The notes: generated by a model from the letters alone, not told the origin. DNA of 64,000 nt from Astrothelium macrocarpum (GCA_021030915.1 JAGEMR010000011.1:186001-250000), one strand, 5' to 3'; shown: positions 1-12,292, counted from the first letter of the stretch. Program-made: numbers and translations.

Positions 1-192
1 TTGGACATTATCGAGCTCAAGACTTTGTCCTCTGTATCCCTGGCTTCGGATCACAATCTCGGAGTTCTGGAGTGAATCCCCAGAAGTACTGTCTCTGCCT
101 CGTTTAATGTACCGGTGTTCCATTGTAGCATCATACAATGTTGTTCATTTCCTTTGAGTGGAATTCAGCTGCACCACTGATACCGCGTTGCA

Positions 193-198
193 TATATA
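193..198 (+). promoter_or_regulatory. TATA-like box of the fasciclin gene
   Basis: TATATA lies about 65 bp upstream of the chosen ATG at 262, a plausible distance for a fungal core promoter. No other evidence supports it. Confidence 0.35.
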
Positions 199-261
199 GT
201 GATCACGACCACATGTGGTTTCCTTGAAATCCAAAGCTGCAAAAACACGCATCTTAACAGT

Positions 262-1692
262 ATGAAGGCGATTGAACTAGCCGTTTCAGTTATTGTCAGT
301 CGATTGACAAGCGCTCAAAGCCTCACCCAAACACTCAGCCAGTATTCCAAATTGAGTAGTCTTTCATCAATAATCGCAAATTCCTCCGCTTTGTCGAATC
401 AACTCAACACGGCCAACCAATTTACCTTCTTAGCTCCATCAAATGATGCCATCGCCGCTTGGACCCAGTCCTCATCTTCAAACACGAGTATTGATACGCT
501 CCTGACTTATCATCTACTCAATTCAACCTTGCCGTTTGGTGGTGCTGATCCGCAGTTTCCTAATTTCCCGATGTTTATCGGTTCAGCATTAAACAATGAA
601 AGTTATACCAACGTGTCTGGGGGTCAATGTGTTGGAATGTTTTACGATAATCAGACCTTCCAATCAGGAAATAAAACGATGTCAAAAGTGATTACTGCAG
701 TCTGCGCAACTTTCCAAAAAATACTGCTTTTGCTGACCTTTGAAACAGAACATTTTATTAACTGGAGGAGTAATTCATATCATCGACACCGTACTTGAAA
801 TGCCATTCACTGCGCTTAAGGAAGCCACCGCTGCCGGTTTGGAAAATTTTATTGCACTCTATAGCTATGGCAATGAAAATGCAAATACAGCAATCGTACA
901 ACACTTTCACACCATGGCAGACGCTACATTTTTCTTTCCTAATAATCCGAATATTCCCAACGAGTTGTTCCAGCCACAGTATACGCCATATGAGCAGGAT
1001 CAATCTGGATTCGACACACTGCTCGAATATCACGTGGTTCAAGGGATAAACTATGCTAGAGACATCCTCGACGGTGGCCTTGCTAACGGTAGCGGGACGA
1101 CATTGAACACAACAAAAGGTGTCCCGGTTTTGGTGACCATTGACGCCTATGATAATATTTACATAAATGATGCCAAGATCACAACGCCAGACTATCTAGT
1201 ATCGAATGGCGTCATGCATGTCATTGATAAGTGAGCGGTTCTTACGTTGAGCTCCTTGGATAATCGTGACATTGGCTGATGTGGAACGCTAGTTTATTGT
1301 CACCCATCAACATCACGCGTCCCAACCTATCATCCGCGAACAGGTCAACTCCATTAGTGGGCCCTACAGCTTTGACTACGCATTCATCTCCACCGGAGAC
1401 TAGGGTTCCTCTGCCTGGTACTTCGCCGGGTGGCTTGAACAGGGCCTCCAAGGCCGGTATCGGAGCGGGCGTTGCGATCGGAGGAGTAGCTATTGCTGCA
1501 GCGTTGTTTACCTATTCCATCCGAAGACGTTCGGCTACTAATCCGGTAGATGTTGGTTCGAATGTACAATCTGCAGTCTCACAACCAATGTCACATCCAG
1601 GCGACAATGGGACGAATGGTCATCCAGAGCTTGAGGCACAGGAAACAATGGCTGAAATGCAGAATTCGATGAGGTACGAAATGCCAAGCTAA
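262..1692 (+). CDS. Fasciclin (FAS1) domain membrane protein, 435 aa
   Basis: Exons 262-687, 749-1230 and 1293-1692. The protein starts with a signal peptide (MKAIELAVSVIVSRLTSAQS), followed by two FAS1-type domains. The first ends with the classic VIHIIDTVL-like strand and the second with VMHVIDNLL; both signatures are completed only after splicing. A Ser/Thr/Pro-rich linker follows, then a hydrophobic helix (AGVAIGGVAIAAALFTYSI) with an RRR stop-transfer and an acidic cytoplasmic tail. FAS1 proteins usually mediate cell-surface or matrix adhesion, so this is inferred to be a type I plasma-membrane or wall-facing protein. Both introns are about 61 bp. The first has a GTGATT donor, which is less common, but it restores the frame and removes an in-frame break. 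ATG 262 was preferred because the open frame upstream has no ATG. Confidence 0.85.
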
Positions 1693-2180
1693 GTCTAGAG
1701 GGCTAATAGATACTGGCCATAGAAGCAGATATTATTTCGGCAGGTAGATCATGGTTGTTGATTTTGCTAAAGGTATCGCACGGAGAATTTTGTTGTGGCA
1801 ACTCGACAAAATAATATCTTTACTGAAACGCAGGTACATGCAACGCAATCGTGTATCCAATGATGTCTCAATCAGACGCTTTTGCCCACATTAACTTGGC
1901 ATTGAGATCATGCCTGTACGATATCTATCATTCCGTGTGTTGACCTTCTTGTCCGAGCTTCCACGTCGCGCAAATACGCCATGCGCAAAGATCTTTTGGC
2001 TAATAATGCCCGGTGCAATGGCTTTTATGCCAGGAGAACGGTCCGGTAGTTAAACATGCCTATGTATGCACCTGAGGTCGGAATTAGAGGAAATGTTGGA
2101 GAACATCAAGAATTGACATGGTCTGCTAAATGGTACATCATGTCTATCGAATTTATTCGACTTTAGAAACAGAGACCTTC
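1693..2180. other. Intergenic, no gene seen
   Basis: AT-rich stretch between the 3' ends of the convergent fasciclin and cupin genes. No open frame with family resemblance and no RNA gene were recognised. Confidence 0.6.
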
Positions 2181-2762
2181 TCAACTTTTCGATTCACTGC
2201 TGGGTTTTACGCCAACCATGCTGCCATAGTCTTCCCCCAATGGCTTGTCTCCAATTAGCACCGGCTTAGACTCCTGAAGAACGTAGAGCATTCTTGCCCA
2301 ACCACCATTGGGTGTGACATTTTTCCATGCATGATTTGTTGCTCGTTGAACCGCAATATCGCCTCGTTTCATGACCTTGGCCTCGCCACTGTCCAAGACC
2401 AGCTCAACTTCACCCTCGAGCACCACCCCATAATCGAGGCTCACCGTCCGATGCATTGGCGAAATTGCTCCGGGCATCATGTCGACGAACCGACAAACAG
2501 TACCTCCGGGGACCGTAATGCCCGGCTTTTTCTCAAGAAAGCTATTATATGTCGAAACATCTTGTGAATTGTTCAACTCCACTGGCACTCCATGTGTCGC
2601 ATAGCCTAGGCTGAATCGTGCACCGTCTGGCAGAGGGTCCCAAGGAAGAAGGTCAGGAATGGTGTTGCTGAAGACAGCTTTACCGGAGGCATCGTGGTCT
2701 GTGATCAGGCGATTTGGGGCAGGTAAGCCATTATCAAGGACAGGTCTCTCTGAGGAGGCCAT
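2181..2762 (-). CDS. Single-domain cupin protein, 193 aa
   Basis: Intronless. The middle of the protein (about residues 85-165) has the small beta-barrel pattern of cupin_2 proteins. In motif 1 the usual His-x-His...Glu reads His104-x-Thr106...Asp110; in motif 2 His144 and Asn148 are kept (RATNHAWKN). A metal site, if present, would therefore differ from the canonical three-His/one-Glu set. Fungal cupins of this size often sit next to oxidative catabolism or secondary-metabolism genes. Here the next gene, on the same strand 390 bp upstream, is a flavin monooxygenase-decarboxylase fusion, which suggests a shared pathway. No signal peptide is visible, so it is probably cytosolic. The substrate is unknown; it could be an isomerase, dioxygenase or cyclase. 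Confidence 0.8.
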   Translation of the reverse strand: MASSERPVLDNGLPAPNRLITDHDASGKAVFSNTIPDLLPWDPLPDGARFSLGYATHGVPVELNNSQDVSTYNSFLEKKPGITVPGGTVCRFVDMMPGAISPMHRTVSLDYGVVLEGEVELVLDSGEAKVMKRGDIAVQRATNHAWKNVTPNGGWARMLYVLQESKPVLIGDKPLGEDYGSMVGVKPSSESKS

Positions 2763-3152
2763 TGATTCGACATGTAAAGTCAGGGGTGGAAGTAGAATGC
2801 ACTTTATGGAGGTATGAGTAACAATTCCTTTTGTCTGCTAGACAATATCCGCAGATAACCATCGGAGACACTCTGGTCTACGTGTAGTGTATCCATGGTT
2901 GCCATTGTTGCTAATATCAAAGCAATTTCCGTCTTCGATGAAAAATGGTACGTCAAGTTCGGCAATGTGGAGAGACTGCGAAAATCCCTCCTCCCCACAA
3001 AGCCGCAACCTCGCGATCTGCACAAGGTACATGGGCACAACGGTAATATCAATGATCTGTTACATGCATCTCTTATGCAACAAGCCGAAGCAGTTTGAAA
3101 CCTTAATTATCTAGTAGTGAGTACATGTCTCTAACACTTGAAAAGAAGTAAT
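2763..3152. other. Intergenic between cupin and monooxygenase-decarboxylase genes
   Basis: This short stretch must hold the cupin promoter and the 3' end of the neighbouring fusion gene, both on the minus strand. No further gene was seen. Confidence 0.55.
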
Positions 3153-5465
3153 CTACTCGATCCTTCTGGCAGAAGAAACGTCCGGAACACCTACTCCTTC
3201 TACCACTTTCCCATGCAGGCATTCGTAAACTGGAATCTGCTTTAACTTCGTGACGATATGATGTAAAGTGGGAAGGTCTTCCGGGTTCAGATTTGCAAAG
3301 TTGAAACTCGCATTCTTCGTCCAGAACACTTTCTGCACTTGTGAAGGCACAACCTTGGACTCCTCATGGTGCGGTACAACAACAGCATATGCAGCGTCCG
3401 CCTGTCCCCGGTCGCCGACGGCTGGGATGTATTTGTAAGCAAGAATGCCATAATCGGCCTCTCCACCTATTGTTCCGGCCTCCAGTTGTGGATTTGATTC
3501 CTCCAATCCTCGAAGATTTAATGTAGCAAAGGTAGCACCCTTCCAGCCGGCATGTACACTGTATTCGCTTTCGCGGCGCCGAACGTCGATATCGCAGAAG
3601 AGCTTTGGCATTCCTAATTCTTCTCTACCGCTCACAATCGGGTCCGCCAGCGACTCAAAGAGAAGAGGTACATAGGTTCCAACGATTGTGGTACCATCAC
3701 GCTTCTTGTATTCGACATTATGAATATAGAGGCCAAAGTGATTATAGCCTGAGCCACCAAGCCAATCCATCTTTCCAAGTGTGGTTTGTGAGAAGCTTGC
3801 GTAAGCTACCGTTCCCGGTGACTTGAATGAGAACGATTCAGTAGGAAAAAGGTTCTGCAAAAAAGTCCTGGAAGTCTTAAATTTGATAGATGCAGTCGTA
3901 AAGGCGGAATGTCGAGCTCGTTGTGCTTTGTGCGTATAAAGCGCCTGGCGTGGCCCAGGCATAGGTCCAAACGATACGGGCATTCTCCAGTACAGATTTG
4001 GATTTCGGGAATACTGCCACTGCTCAAAAATTTTGGTAGAGTGATCGAACTCATCGTGTCCAAAGTTGTAATTGGTAAAGGCAACCACTTTCGCAGGTCG
4101 TTGGCTTATTGTGTTTATCAATGTGGATATTATTGTACTTACTGTCAGCTATATCCGGATCATCCAAGTCTTTACCAGCCAAACGTGTGAAATGCTGAAT
4201 TTTGTGAGCACGCTCGTACCTACATCTTTCGTATACCTGGAGACGATCAGGAACTTCATTCGGTTTAGTTCCCAATGGGAGGACGATGCTCAGTGATGCA
4301 GCGTCTTCAATCGCTACACCACCTCCTTGGCCTTGATCTTGCAAGTTGTTAGTACGTATAGGAGAGAGTAGTCCATACAAGACGTACGTGGGAGAAATGG
4401 GTGAGCTGCATCGCCAAGTAGTGCAAGCTTGTTATTGGACCAAGTAGGCAGTTTTTCCATATCCAATAGTTGCCACACTTTCAATGTCTTGGGATTGGCC
4501 TTAGCTAATAATGACAGAGTTGCCTTGTCGAAATCTCGATAGACTTCGAGTAGTTTGTCACGATTACCCCCAGCATTCCAATCTATCCAGAACAGTCAAT
4601 AACGATGTGCATTTACACTTCTAGCAGAGATTTCCAATGGGTGCTCACCGTCAGACGGCGCGCGAGTCTCAGTGTCAGGGTGAATGCACACGAAATTCAA
4701 GAGCTTGTTGTTTTCACAAGGATACATCACAATTCTTCGGTCCCGACCTTTCCAGAGCTTTAGTTCTCCTTCCCGTTGTACAAGTTTTTTGGTAAATTTA
4801 TCCTGAAGGGCTTCGTCCTTGGAAATGAGAAAGCGAAAAGCAGATTTGCCAGAAGAGAAGGGGCTTATGTTTCCTCCTCTAACACTCTTTCTCGTTCTCG
4901 AAGAAACACCATCAGCGCCAAGTAAAACATCTCCTTGGATTTGTTCGCCATTTTCTGTTGTAACTATGGCATTGCCCGGATCAACTGCTACAACCTTGCA
5001 AGAATACCTTAGATCTACAGGTTTGCCGGGTCCTTCTTTGCTTGTAGCTGCTTTTGAAAGATTGGAATGCAGATGTATTCGATGACAAAGGAGCCATGGA
5101 TGTTGCCAGATTCCACTCGTTTTCTCCATATCCATGGAAAATATCTCGGTTCCATCATGGTTATATTCCGTCATGTGTCGCATCAAGTTCGCGCCAAATG
5201 TTTCTGCATAGAGGCCTAGGCGACGAAGGATGCCATTCGCATTAGGTGCCAGGTGAATCGCTGCTCCAGTCTCGTTGGCCCCGCTCCACTGTTCAAGAAC
5301 GAGAACATTGTGACCGACTTGCCGTAAGGCTATAGCAGCAGTTAAACCCCCGATACCAGCACCAATAATAATGATTCGCAAAGGTTCTGCGAGGGATGAG
5401 TTGTTAGGTAGCGTTTTAAAAACGCCGTTCACAGCTTCTTTGGGAGATTCCTCAATCTTCGCCAT
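3153..5465 (-). CDS. FAD-dependent monooxygenase fused to an acetoacetate-decarboxylase-like domain, 713 aa
   Basis: Exons (minus strand) 5465-4649, 4582-4388, 4337-4143 and 4087-3153. Residues 30-400 form a class A flavoprotein hydroxylase of the salicylate-hydroxylase type. It has the dinucleotide-binding GAGIGG (35-40), a GADGVSSRTR motif, and the flavin-ribityl motif GDAAHPFLPHQGQGG (GD at 329-330), the last assembled only across an exon junction. After a short linker (YNFGHDEFD) the protein continues into an acetoacetate decarboxylase (ADC) family domain, about 430-700, with REELGMPK; Lys564 aligns with the Schiff-base lysine of ADC. The neighbouring second lysine of classical ADC is Leu here. 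Inferred activity: aromatic hydroxylation coupled to decarboxylation or an aldolase-type step. All four exons join in frame, so the fusion is not an artefact of a missed stop. The substrate is unknown. Confidence 0.85.
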
Positions 5466-6105
5466 CGCTACTTAAAGGATATTGTAGGAAGCGGAAAAAC
5501 TTGAAACCTTACGGCGATGATGAATCGAAAGATGGAAGAAAATCCTACCACATTGGTCTTGATCATATTCGTTTACTCCGTGCCTCTTACTCTACTAGCC
5601 TTATGGGCAGCTTTGGTTGGCGACCACATATCCGCTGCTTTGGAATTCCGTGAGCTTCGCTAGCGAGGTTTTGGCAGCGTCATAGGGCCGAAGCATATCA
5701 TCACAGGGATGGTACCGGAGAGAGGGCGCTTTGTTGCACATGTTGCCCACGTTGGATCGCTGTCAAACTGTCTTAGAGCTCCTGGCTGCAATTTCTCCGC
5801 ACTTCCAGGCTAAGACACCCCCACTAGATCCGATCTACGCTAACTCATGCGTCGAACATTGTGATTTCTCCGATACATGTTATTTCCCTCTGCTAATTCT
5901 CATGACGCCAACAAAACTTTGTCTTTGGCTTGCCTACCGGGTATTACTAATCTATGAATTTCATTTCCGTCGTGCATTAGACGACATTCTTGTGCAACAA
6001 CTTCGTTTTCGTTTGGACATGCACGGAACCGTTTCCATCGCCGATGCGTCGATGATGCTGCTCTGTGAAAGCGTATGGTGGTCATGGGGTCATTTCAAAC
6101 GGATG
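5466..6105. other. Intergenic, promoter side of the monooxygenase-decarboxylase gene
   Basis: Contains the promoter of the minus-strand fusion gene and the 3' flank of the tyrosinase gene. A 139-codon plus-strand open frame (5731-6150) overlaps the last tyrosinase exon and has no recognisable domain, so it is not called. Confidence 0.55.
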
Positions 6106-8368
6106 CTAACATACTCCTCCAGCCATACCCTTTGTAATTTCAGGGTATGAGGTGAAAGGGCCCCATATGGGAAATTGATCAAATGCTATTGGCGGGTCCA
6201 CATCAGAGCTGACGATGCCAATTTGAAGCCCAGGAACATCATTGGGAGGAACGACACATCCGTCGGCCTGAATTTGTGAGTAAGCGTATCATAGGTCCAG
6301 CAGCATACCTAGGAGTCAAGGATTCTTACCTTCATTATGCGCCATTTCAAATTTTGCTTGAGGTAGACGGAGACCTCTTCCGGTCCCAGGCCAGGCAATT
6401 CCCTTGTTTCTACCTTCCCAACCAGAGCATTGGTCAAGGGTACGGTACCTGAAGCCATGAGTGGGGTTTCGGAACTCATGTATCCCGGATTGGCAAAGAA
6501 CCCATGTGTTCCAACCAAATTCGGCTCGAATCTCCACTGCGAACTCTTGTTGTCGTCAAATGTTCCTACAAAAATCAAGACTGAGAATGAATCATGGAGA
6601 CCATTCTTCTGCGCTTGAATGGTGGCAATATATTGGCGTCGAGCACCTGTTGCTGTAGTAGCATTTGCTATCCAAGCTTCATTTGACATAGGTAGTGCAC
6701 CTGTGCGGCGGTCTTCGATGTTGGCCAAGCTCATTGATCGAGATGATACAGAAGTCGCAACTCCTGAATTGCCGTATAGCGAGTTGATAGAAGCCTGAAC
6801 ATCAGAGATAGATGCTGATGTATTACTTGTCGTGTTCCAAAGCTCAGGGTAGTTGTAATTAAAGGTATAAATGCTGCGTGTGCTGAAAGATGTCCAGAAA
6901 TCGCCGGTGGTGTCTGTGTGGAATGGGGTCAAGGCTTGGATGTGTTAACAATCTGCTTTTATCTTCTATTGAAGGATGCTTACGAGAGTTACCATCTTCA
7001 GTTGTATTGATAGCGTATGTGAAGGTTGGCGATATTTGAGCTGCAGGTTCGATGAAGCTATCCGGATTTATGACCTGCCACATTGCAAAGAGACGATCAA
7101 TCATTCTATCAGACCATGGTCAGAAATCGTTCCATTATCAACATAGAAAGGGCGCTCTTTACGTATGGTGCAGCCAAAAGACTGGGTCGAAGGCGGAGAA
7201 GACAATATAGTTCATGTGCCCGAAACTCCCAACTTCATTATGGATCAAATCATGGATCGATTCAAGGCTATCAAAGGGCCATGTCTTGTTCTCATCGAAC
7301 CACATTTCCGTACTAAAGTAAGTGTAATTTTGGGAAGAAGTCATGAGATTATACAATCGTTCCTGAGTGGTCGATCGAGCTTGATCAACGATAGATGCAA
7401 CATATGCATCATTACTTGTAGCACTAGCATCCAAAGTTGTTGGAGCTCTTAGTGTCTCAGGATACAAGGTAAATTGCTCATAGCCCTTTTCTCTAATCAG
7501 TATTCAATACCCACGGACCGAGCGAGAGGGTTATACTCACCGGACCGTACTCGAAATCAGAAGGAACGAGGGGATTAAATGCATAGGAATATAAGGGATT
7601 GGCAATCTGAATGGTCATTGTGGTAACATTGTCACCACTAGGTACTGTAACATTCACGCTTTGACTTGTTACACTGTCAGGCATCGTGGGACCACCGTCT
7701 GGTGGAACAGCAGCCCAGTCCCAATATGGGATCCGAAAGGATACAGCAGCTTGAGAGTAGCGTTGGCGCAGAGCACCATCCGGGAACTCATTGGCGGCCT
7801 CAGTTACCTTCCCGTAAAGCACTTGCTATGTTTGTATTAGCACTTGAGAATCACGAGATATTCTTAGCTTGACTAACTTCATAAAGAGCCAAGTACGGCC
7901 GATGCCACGTCAAAAAGAGAGTTGAACTGTGTGCGCAATACCCGTTCAAGCTCTGGCCCGGCGCGGCCTGCACATTGTCCCACGGCACGAATGGTACACC
8001 GTGGATGCCTTATCAGCAATGTTATTTATGGTTTGCGAAGCTGGGAAAAATAATGCGCTCACAAAGGATCTCATACCGGCTATCTGATAGTATGACAAAG
8101 GATCTGACTGATCGACCGCCTGCAACTTCTGCAAACCAAGAAGATACAGATTCCATTGATCCGAATTCTGTTGAAGCTGTCTGATCTCTAACCGAGGGTA
8201 CATTCCAAAGCTTGAAGGAACTCCTGTCACCGGAATTGTTGGGGGTTGCTGACGGTCCGCGAGTTTGGTAATGTTCTCAGCAATGTGAAGGAAGGATCCA
8301 TGACGACGAGTTGCTGAACAATGCACGACAGAGAGAAAATATAGAATAACCAAAAAGACCAGATTCAT
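6106..8368 (-). CDS. Secreted tyrosinase, 636 aa
   Basis: Seven exons (minus strand): 8368-8077, 8008-7878, 7825-7541, 7476-7163, 7105-6984, 6934-6330 and 6267-6106. Tyrosinases are type 3 copper enzymes that oxidise monophenols and diphenols to quinones, feeding melanin formation. A signal peptide (MNLVFLVILYFLSVVHCSA) opens the protein. CuA ligands fit His100 (IHGVPF), His124 (YCAHSS, with Cys122 two residues before) and His133 (LTWHRPYLALYE). CuB ligands fit His311 and His315 (SIHDLIHNEVG) plus a His of FWLHH at 339-340. The C-terminal region ends with a segment (VPGLQIGIVS, WGPFTSYPEITKG) typical of the fungal tyrosinase cap/prodomain, found in a separate last exon. All junctions are in frame and no lesion was seen. 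Its proximity to the monooxygenase gene suggests phenolic metabolism, but a shared pathway is unproven. Confidence 0.92.
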
Positions 8369-9986
8369 TGCAGGGAGAGTAGAGAAAACGAGTGCTATGT
8401 CAACTGAGCCGAATTCTGGTCCTAAATTGCGTCGGTTTCAGTAACAACCGCTGGCATTTTTTGGCTGCAACAGTGTTTGGAGAGCAGAGAGCAGCGTTCG
8501 AGACTGCCAGAAGAATGCAGCCAGGCACCAGTATCTACACGATACTATGGGCTTTTTAATGTATGTCCAGTTGAAACCTAGAGCTCGTAGCCCCACTGCG
8601 ATAGTACAGGTCCAGGTTCTGGTTCCAGGTGGTAGATGAAATAGTTATCTTGAAGAAGTACGAGGCGATCGGTTATTATCAATCTTTAACCCAAATTCTT
8701 TCTTTTCAACCGAGGAGAGAAAAAACGAGCCGGAAGATATAGAATTGTAGCAAATCCCACTAGAACAAGCAATACCGTGCTCACGCGGCCCTCACATCGA
8801 AGAGAGGTTCCGGATATAGCAACTGCAAGGTCCCGTCCACACATATCTACTCTAGACACATCAAGGTCTTGAGCATTTCGTTCCGATCATCCGACTTCTT
8901 CTATCTTGGACTCTGAGAAATGACACCATCTTCTTGGCCATCGGGTCAAAACGTGGTGGTTGGAGCGACAAGTTCGCCGCCATTCCATTGATTTAGCCAT
9001 ATTCATTGTTCCCAGCATTTGAGACAAATTTTTGGCTCGAGCCTAGAAGTGAGTGTCCGCATCCGAGTGTTGTTAGTGGACGTGCAAAGCCGAATATGGG
9101 AAACCTGGGAATGTGATGTGGAAGGGTTCCATCGTGCCGTCCGATTTTTCACCAATGGCTACCACGCAGCTTAATTTGGACAGACTCGCTGTGACCCATG
9201 GCAGCACGCGACGCAAGGGTCAAGACATATGGTATCGGCTACTAGAGAGTCTAGTCTTTATTGAAGATGAACAGAGCGCGCACCCGTCATTTTTGTTGCT
9301 AAATTATGTTTAGAGGACTGAGTGGTAGATACACAAGAACAACCCCATCCATATACTACATCTCGGTATTGCCCGGAAACCATTGGCACAGTTACACAAG
9401 TGGGGGAATTGTTTTTTCCTAGCCGTAGTAACGTTTCCTGGGGATAGTGAGCGGCCGTTTTGGGATATTGTCACACCAGTAGTCAATCCTTTTCAGTAAG
9501 ATCCTCCCAAGTAGATCGCGAGATCTGCGAAAATGGTAGGAAAAGAGATAGCCTATATCGCTAGTCACCACGAGGCATAGTAGGCATCGTGGCAAACATG
9601 CCATACTCACGAGACCTTTCGGAGCTTAGAGAATGTGTCGTATAGCACGCTCTCTTCCACCATATAAGATAAAAGGACATGTTTCATATCGACGACCGAC
9701 TTGGCGAGCTGCTCACCCGCTAGAATATAGTCATGAAGGAAATACGAATACAGTCTCAGACGAATAGAATATTCAAGATCGAGCCGCCAACACTAACCGG
9801 ACCTCGTAAAGTCAAATCCACGCATCTCCGGTCTCTCATTCTTTCAACCCGTCCCTTGCTTTCACAGGCGTCTTGAGCAGTCCACAAGCACGGCCAAGAA
9901 GCGACAGTAACAGAAGCCGACTGGTGGAGAGTGCAGGCTAAGAAACCATCATTCAGCCACATATGACACTGGATGACAACTTTCAT
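8369..9986. other. Long intergenic region, no gene seen
   Basis: About 1.6 kb between the tyrosinase start and the end of ssr4. It should contain the tyrosinase promoter. Only short unsupported open frames occur, and no repeat family or RNA gene was recognised. Confidence 0.55.
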
Positions 9987-12292
9987 TCAAGTCGCGCTCC
10001 CACCCAATCCATCGCCTTCGTCGTCCATACCTTCTGCACGATCTTCTGTCCCAAAAACAGCATTCCCAAAAGCCGAATCATCCAATTCAAGATCGAGACC
10101 ATCGCCATCTCCTCCCGCACCACCATCGAAATCGACCAGCCCGTCAGCAGCGGTGTTGAAATCTTCCAAGCCGCTGAAATCGTTGTCTCCGGCGCCATCC
10201 ACTCCTGTACCATCAAACATGCTCTGCGGATCGCCATGGTCTTCCTCCGCTTGAGAGATTCCTTGCTGTTGTTCGTGAGACGTTTCGGTAGCGGTCTGAT
10301 CTGCAGACGTGACTGGTGGCTTTGGATCAGGTTCCAGCTGCAAGCCAGTAGTATCAGTGGCGATGTCTCCCGACTGCTGTTGCTGCTCAACCATGACCCA
10401 ATCGTCAGCCTGAGCTGCATCTGCTTTTGATGACTCCACCTCTTCTGCAGCCATGTCACCTGCTTCAATGTCTACCATTTGACCGTCCAAATCCATGGAT
10501 TCTACAAGGTCGATGCCGTCATCTGCGTCACCTGCTCCTTCTGGCAATTGTGCTTGGCTCTGTGGTTGAGCAGGCTGCTGATCATTGATCTGGCCAGTCC
10601 CTTGATTTTGACTGTCAACTTCAGACCGAGCCAAGCCCATCTGGGGAGTAGATTGGAAAGAGTCTCCTCCTAAATCATCCAAGAGTCCAGCGGCTGTATT
10701 GTGTAGGTCAATACTCCCCTCCATGGCATCTTCGAGTCCAGTTCCATCAAAATCCGCGAATGTGGATTCTTGGCCATTGTTGGCAGGCATCTCGCTATTG
10801 ACCGTGTTGGTGATGTCGCTTTGTGTACCATTCTGAACTTGCGTCCCATTCGCCTGGGGTTCCATGTAACCGCCTTTTTCAATGCAGACAATGTCTTTGC
10901 GGTTTTGTATATTTGTTCCCAACTTTGTCTCAACATCACGGACCACATCATCGATTGTTTCTTTCGAGCCAACCAACCACGGCTGACCATCTAGTCTCCA
11001 TGATTCGTTTCCGGATCCATCTGGCTCAAGTCCTTTTGCGTCCCGCAGTCTCTTCTCCGCATTAGCAAGCATCTTGCTCCTACGTAACATGTCAGACATT
11101 CTCTTTGCATGTTCCTTTCTCATATCTTCCATTTCCCGCCTTGCTTGTTCGACATGTGTTTGTACTCTTGCTTCTATCTCATCGACATCCTCTTTGCGTA
11201 AAGTTCGGAGCTTTGCATTCTCGACGGTCTTTTCTTTCCATTGACTGAGGGCAGTTGTCAATGTGTCGTCCTGCCCGCCTACAGGACCTTTAGGCGGAGC
11301 CTCGGTATCTTCCATGGGCACCTCAGTCAAACCGGCAGTAAGAGTAGAGAGCTCGCCAGCCAATCCTAGACCAAGATCAACCGGGATGATTTGAGATGGA
11401 GCAAAAGGGGAAGAGAAAATTTCTTCCATCCACTCGTGATGTTGTATATACCGTACTTGGCTTATCTCTTGAGGTGTCAGATGATCAAGCTGATCACCAC
11501 TCGTAGTGTTCTCTTCGTCTTCGATGGTGGTATCAACACCAGGTGGCGGAATTCCTGGACGAGATGGTTGACCAGAGACTCGGGGACGCTTGTTGGGAGG
11601 TTGACCGATAATGTTTGGAGGATGAGATTGATTATAGCCATAAGGCGCACCTCGACCCATCCCAGGATACATAGCACCTGGCTGGACATAAGGGTTCGCA
11701 GGTATACCGCCACCGGGTATAGTAACTGTTGGCCAGTTGTTCTGATCATGCAACATAAATTCTTTTCTCGCAAGTTGGCCTTGTGATTCTAGATATTGCC
11801 TATTTCGGAGAATGGATTGAACTTCTGGAGGCACATGCACCATTTGAGCAGGTATGCGCGAATCCTGATCTGCTATCCTGTAATGAACAATCCATAGATT
11901 GGGATTGTACGGATTCGGGTTTTGAGGGCCTTTGCCAATAATGCGATACCTGTAGCGTGAGTGAGCTGCGATGCGCTCCACGCCAGGCTTGTAACCACTG
12001 CGCTGAACCAAGCATTGAATTGTCTGCAAAAGTCAGCGACAAATAAATTGCCAACAGGGAAATTAAGACGAACAAAGCCACGGCACTCCGCAGAATAGGC
12101 ATGCTCAGAATCAGCCCAGATGTAACCGTCGGTACCAAACACTTCTCCACGAGTTGGAGGCTGCCAGGTGAGAATAATTGATCCATCGGGCGGAGCATGA
12201 AGATATGTCCAGAACATAGGAGCTACCTCCTTCGTCACGGTTGGGGCCTTGCTAAGAAAGTCGGTAATGACATCGAGGTTCGCTTGCTGCAT
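9987..12292 (-). CDS. ssr4: SWI/SNF and RSC complex subunit Ssr4 (DUF1750), 751 aa
   Basis: Exons (minus strand) 12292-12074 and 12023-9987. The N-terminal 200 residues match the fungal Ssr4/DUF1750 family: FLSKAPTVTKEVAPMFWTYL, ILTWQPPTRG, DGYIWADSE, RSGYKPGVE, LWIVHYR and GQLARKEFMLHD occur in the family order. Ssr4 is a fungus-specific subunit shared by the SWI/SNF and RSC chromatin remodellers, first described in fission yeast. A charged coiled-coil-like segment (about residues 340-400, rich in E, R and K) and a long acidic, Gln/Asp/Gly-rich C-terminus follow, probably disordered. The 50 bp intron has a GCTGAC branch site and a TTGCAG acceptor, and joins GF to TIQC at phase 0. The nuclear role is inferred from the family. 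Confidence 0.9.

Noticed and set aside
5731..6150. 139-codon plus-strand open frame
   Set aside because: It overlaps the last tyrosinase exon on the opposite strand and shows no domain or splice support.
9963..10430. 155-codon plus-strand open frame
   Set aside because: It is the opposite strand of the low-complexity ssr4 C-terminus.
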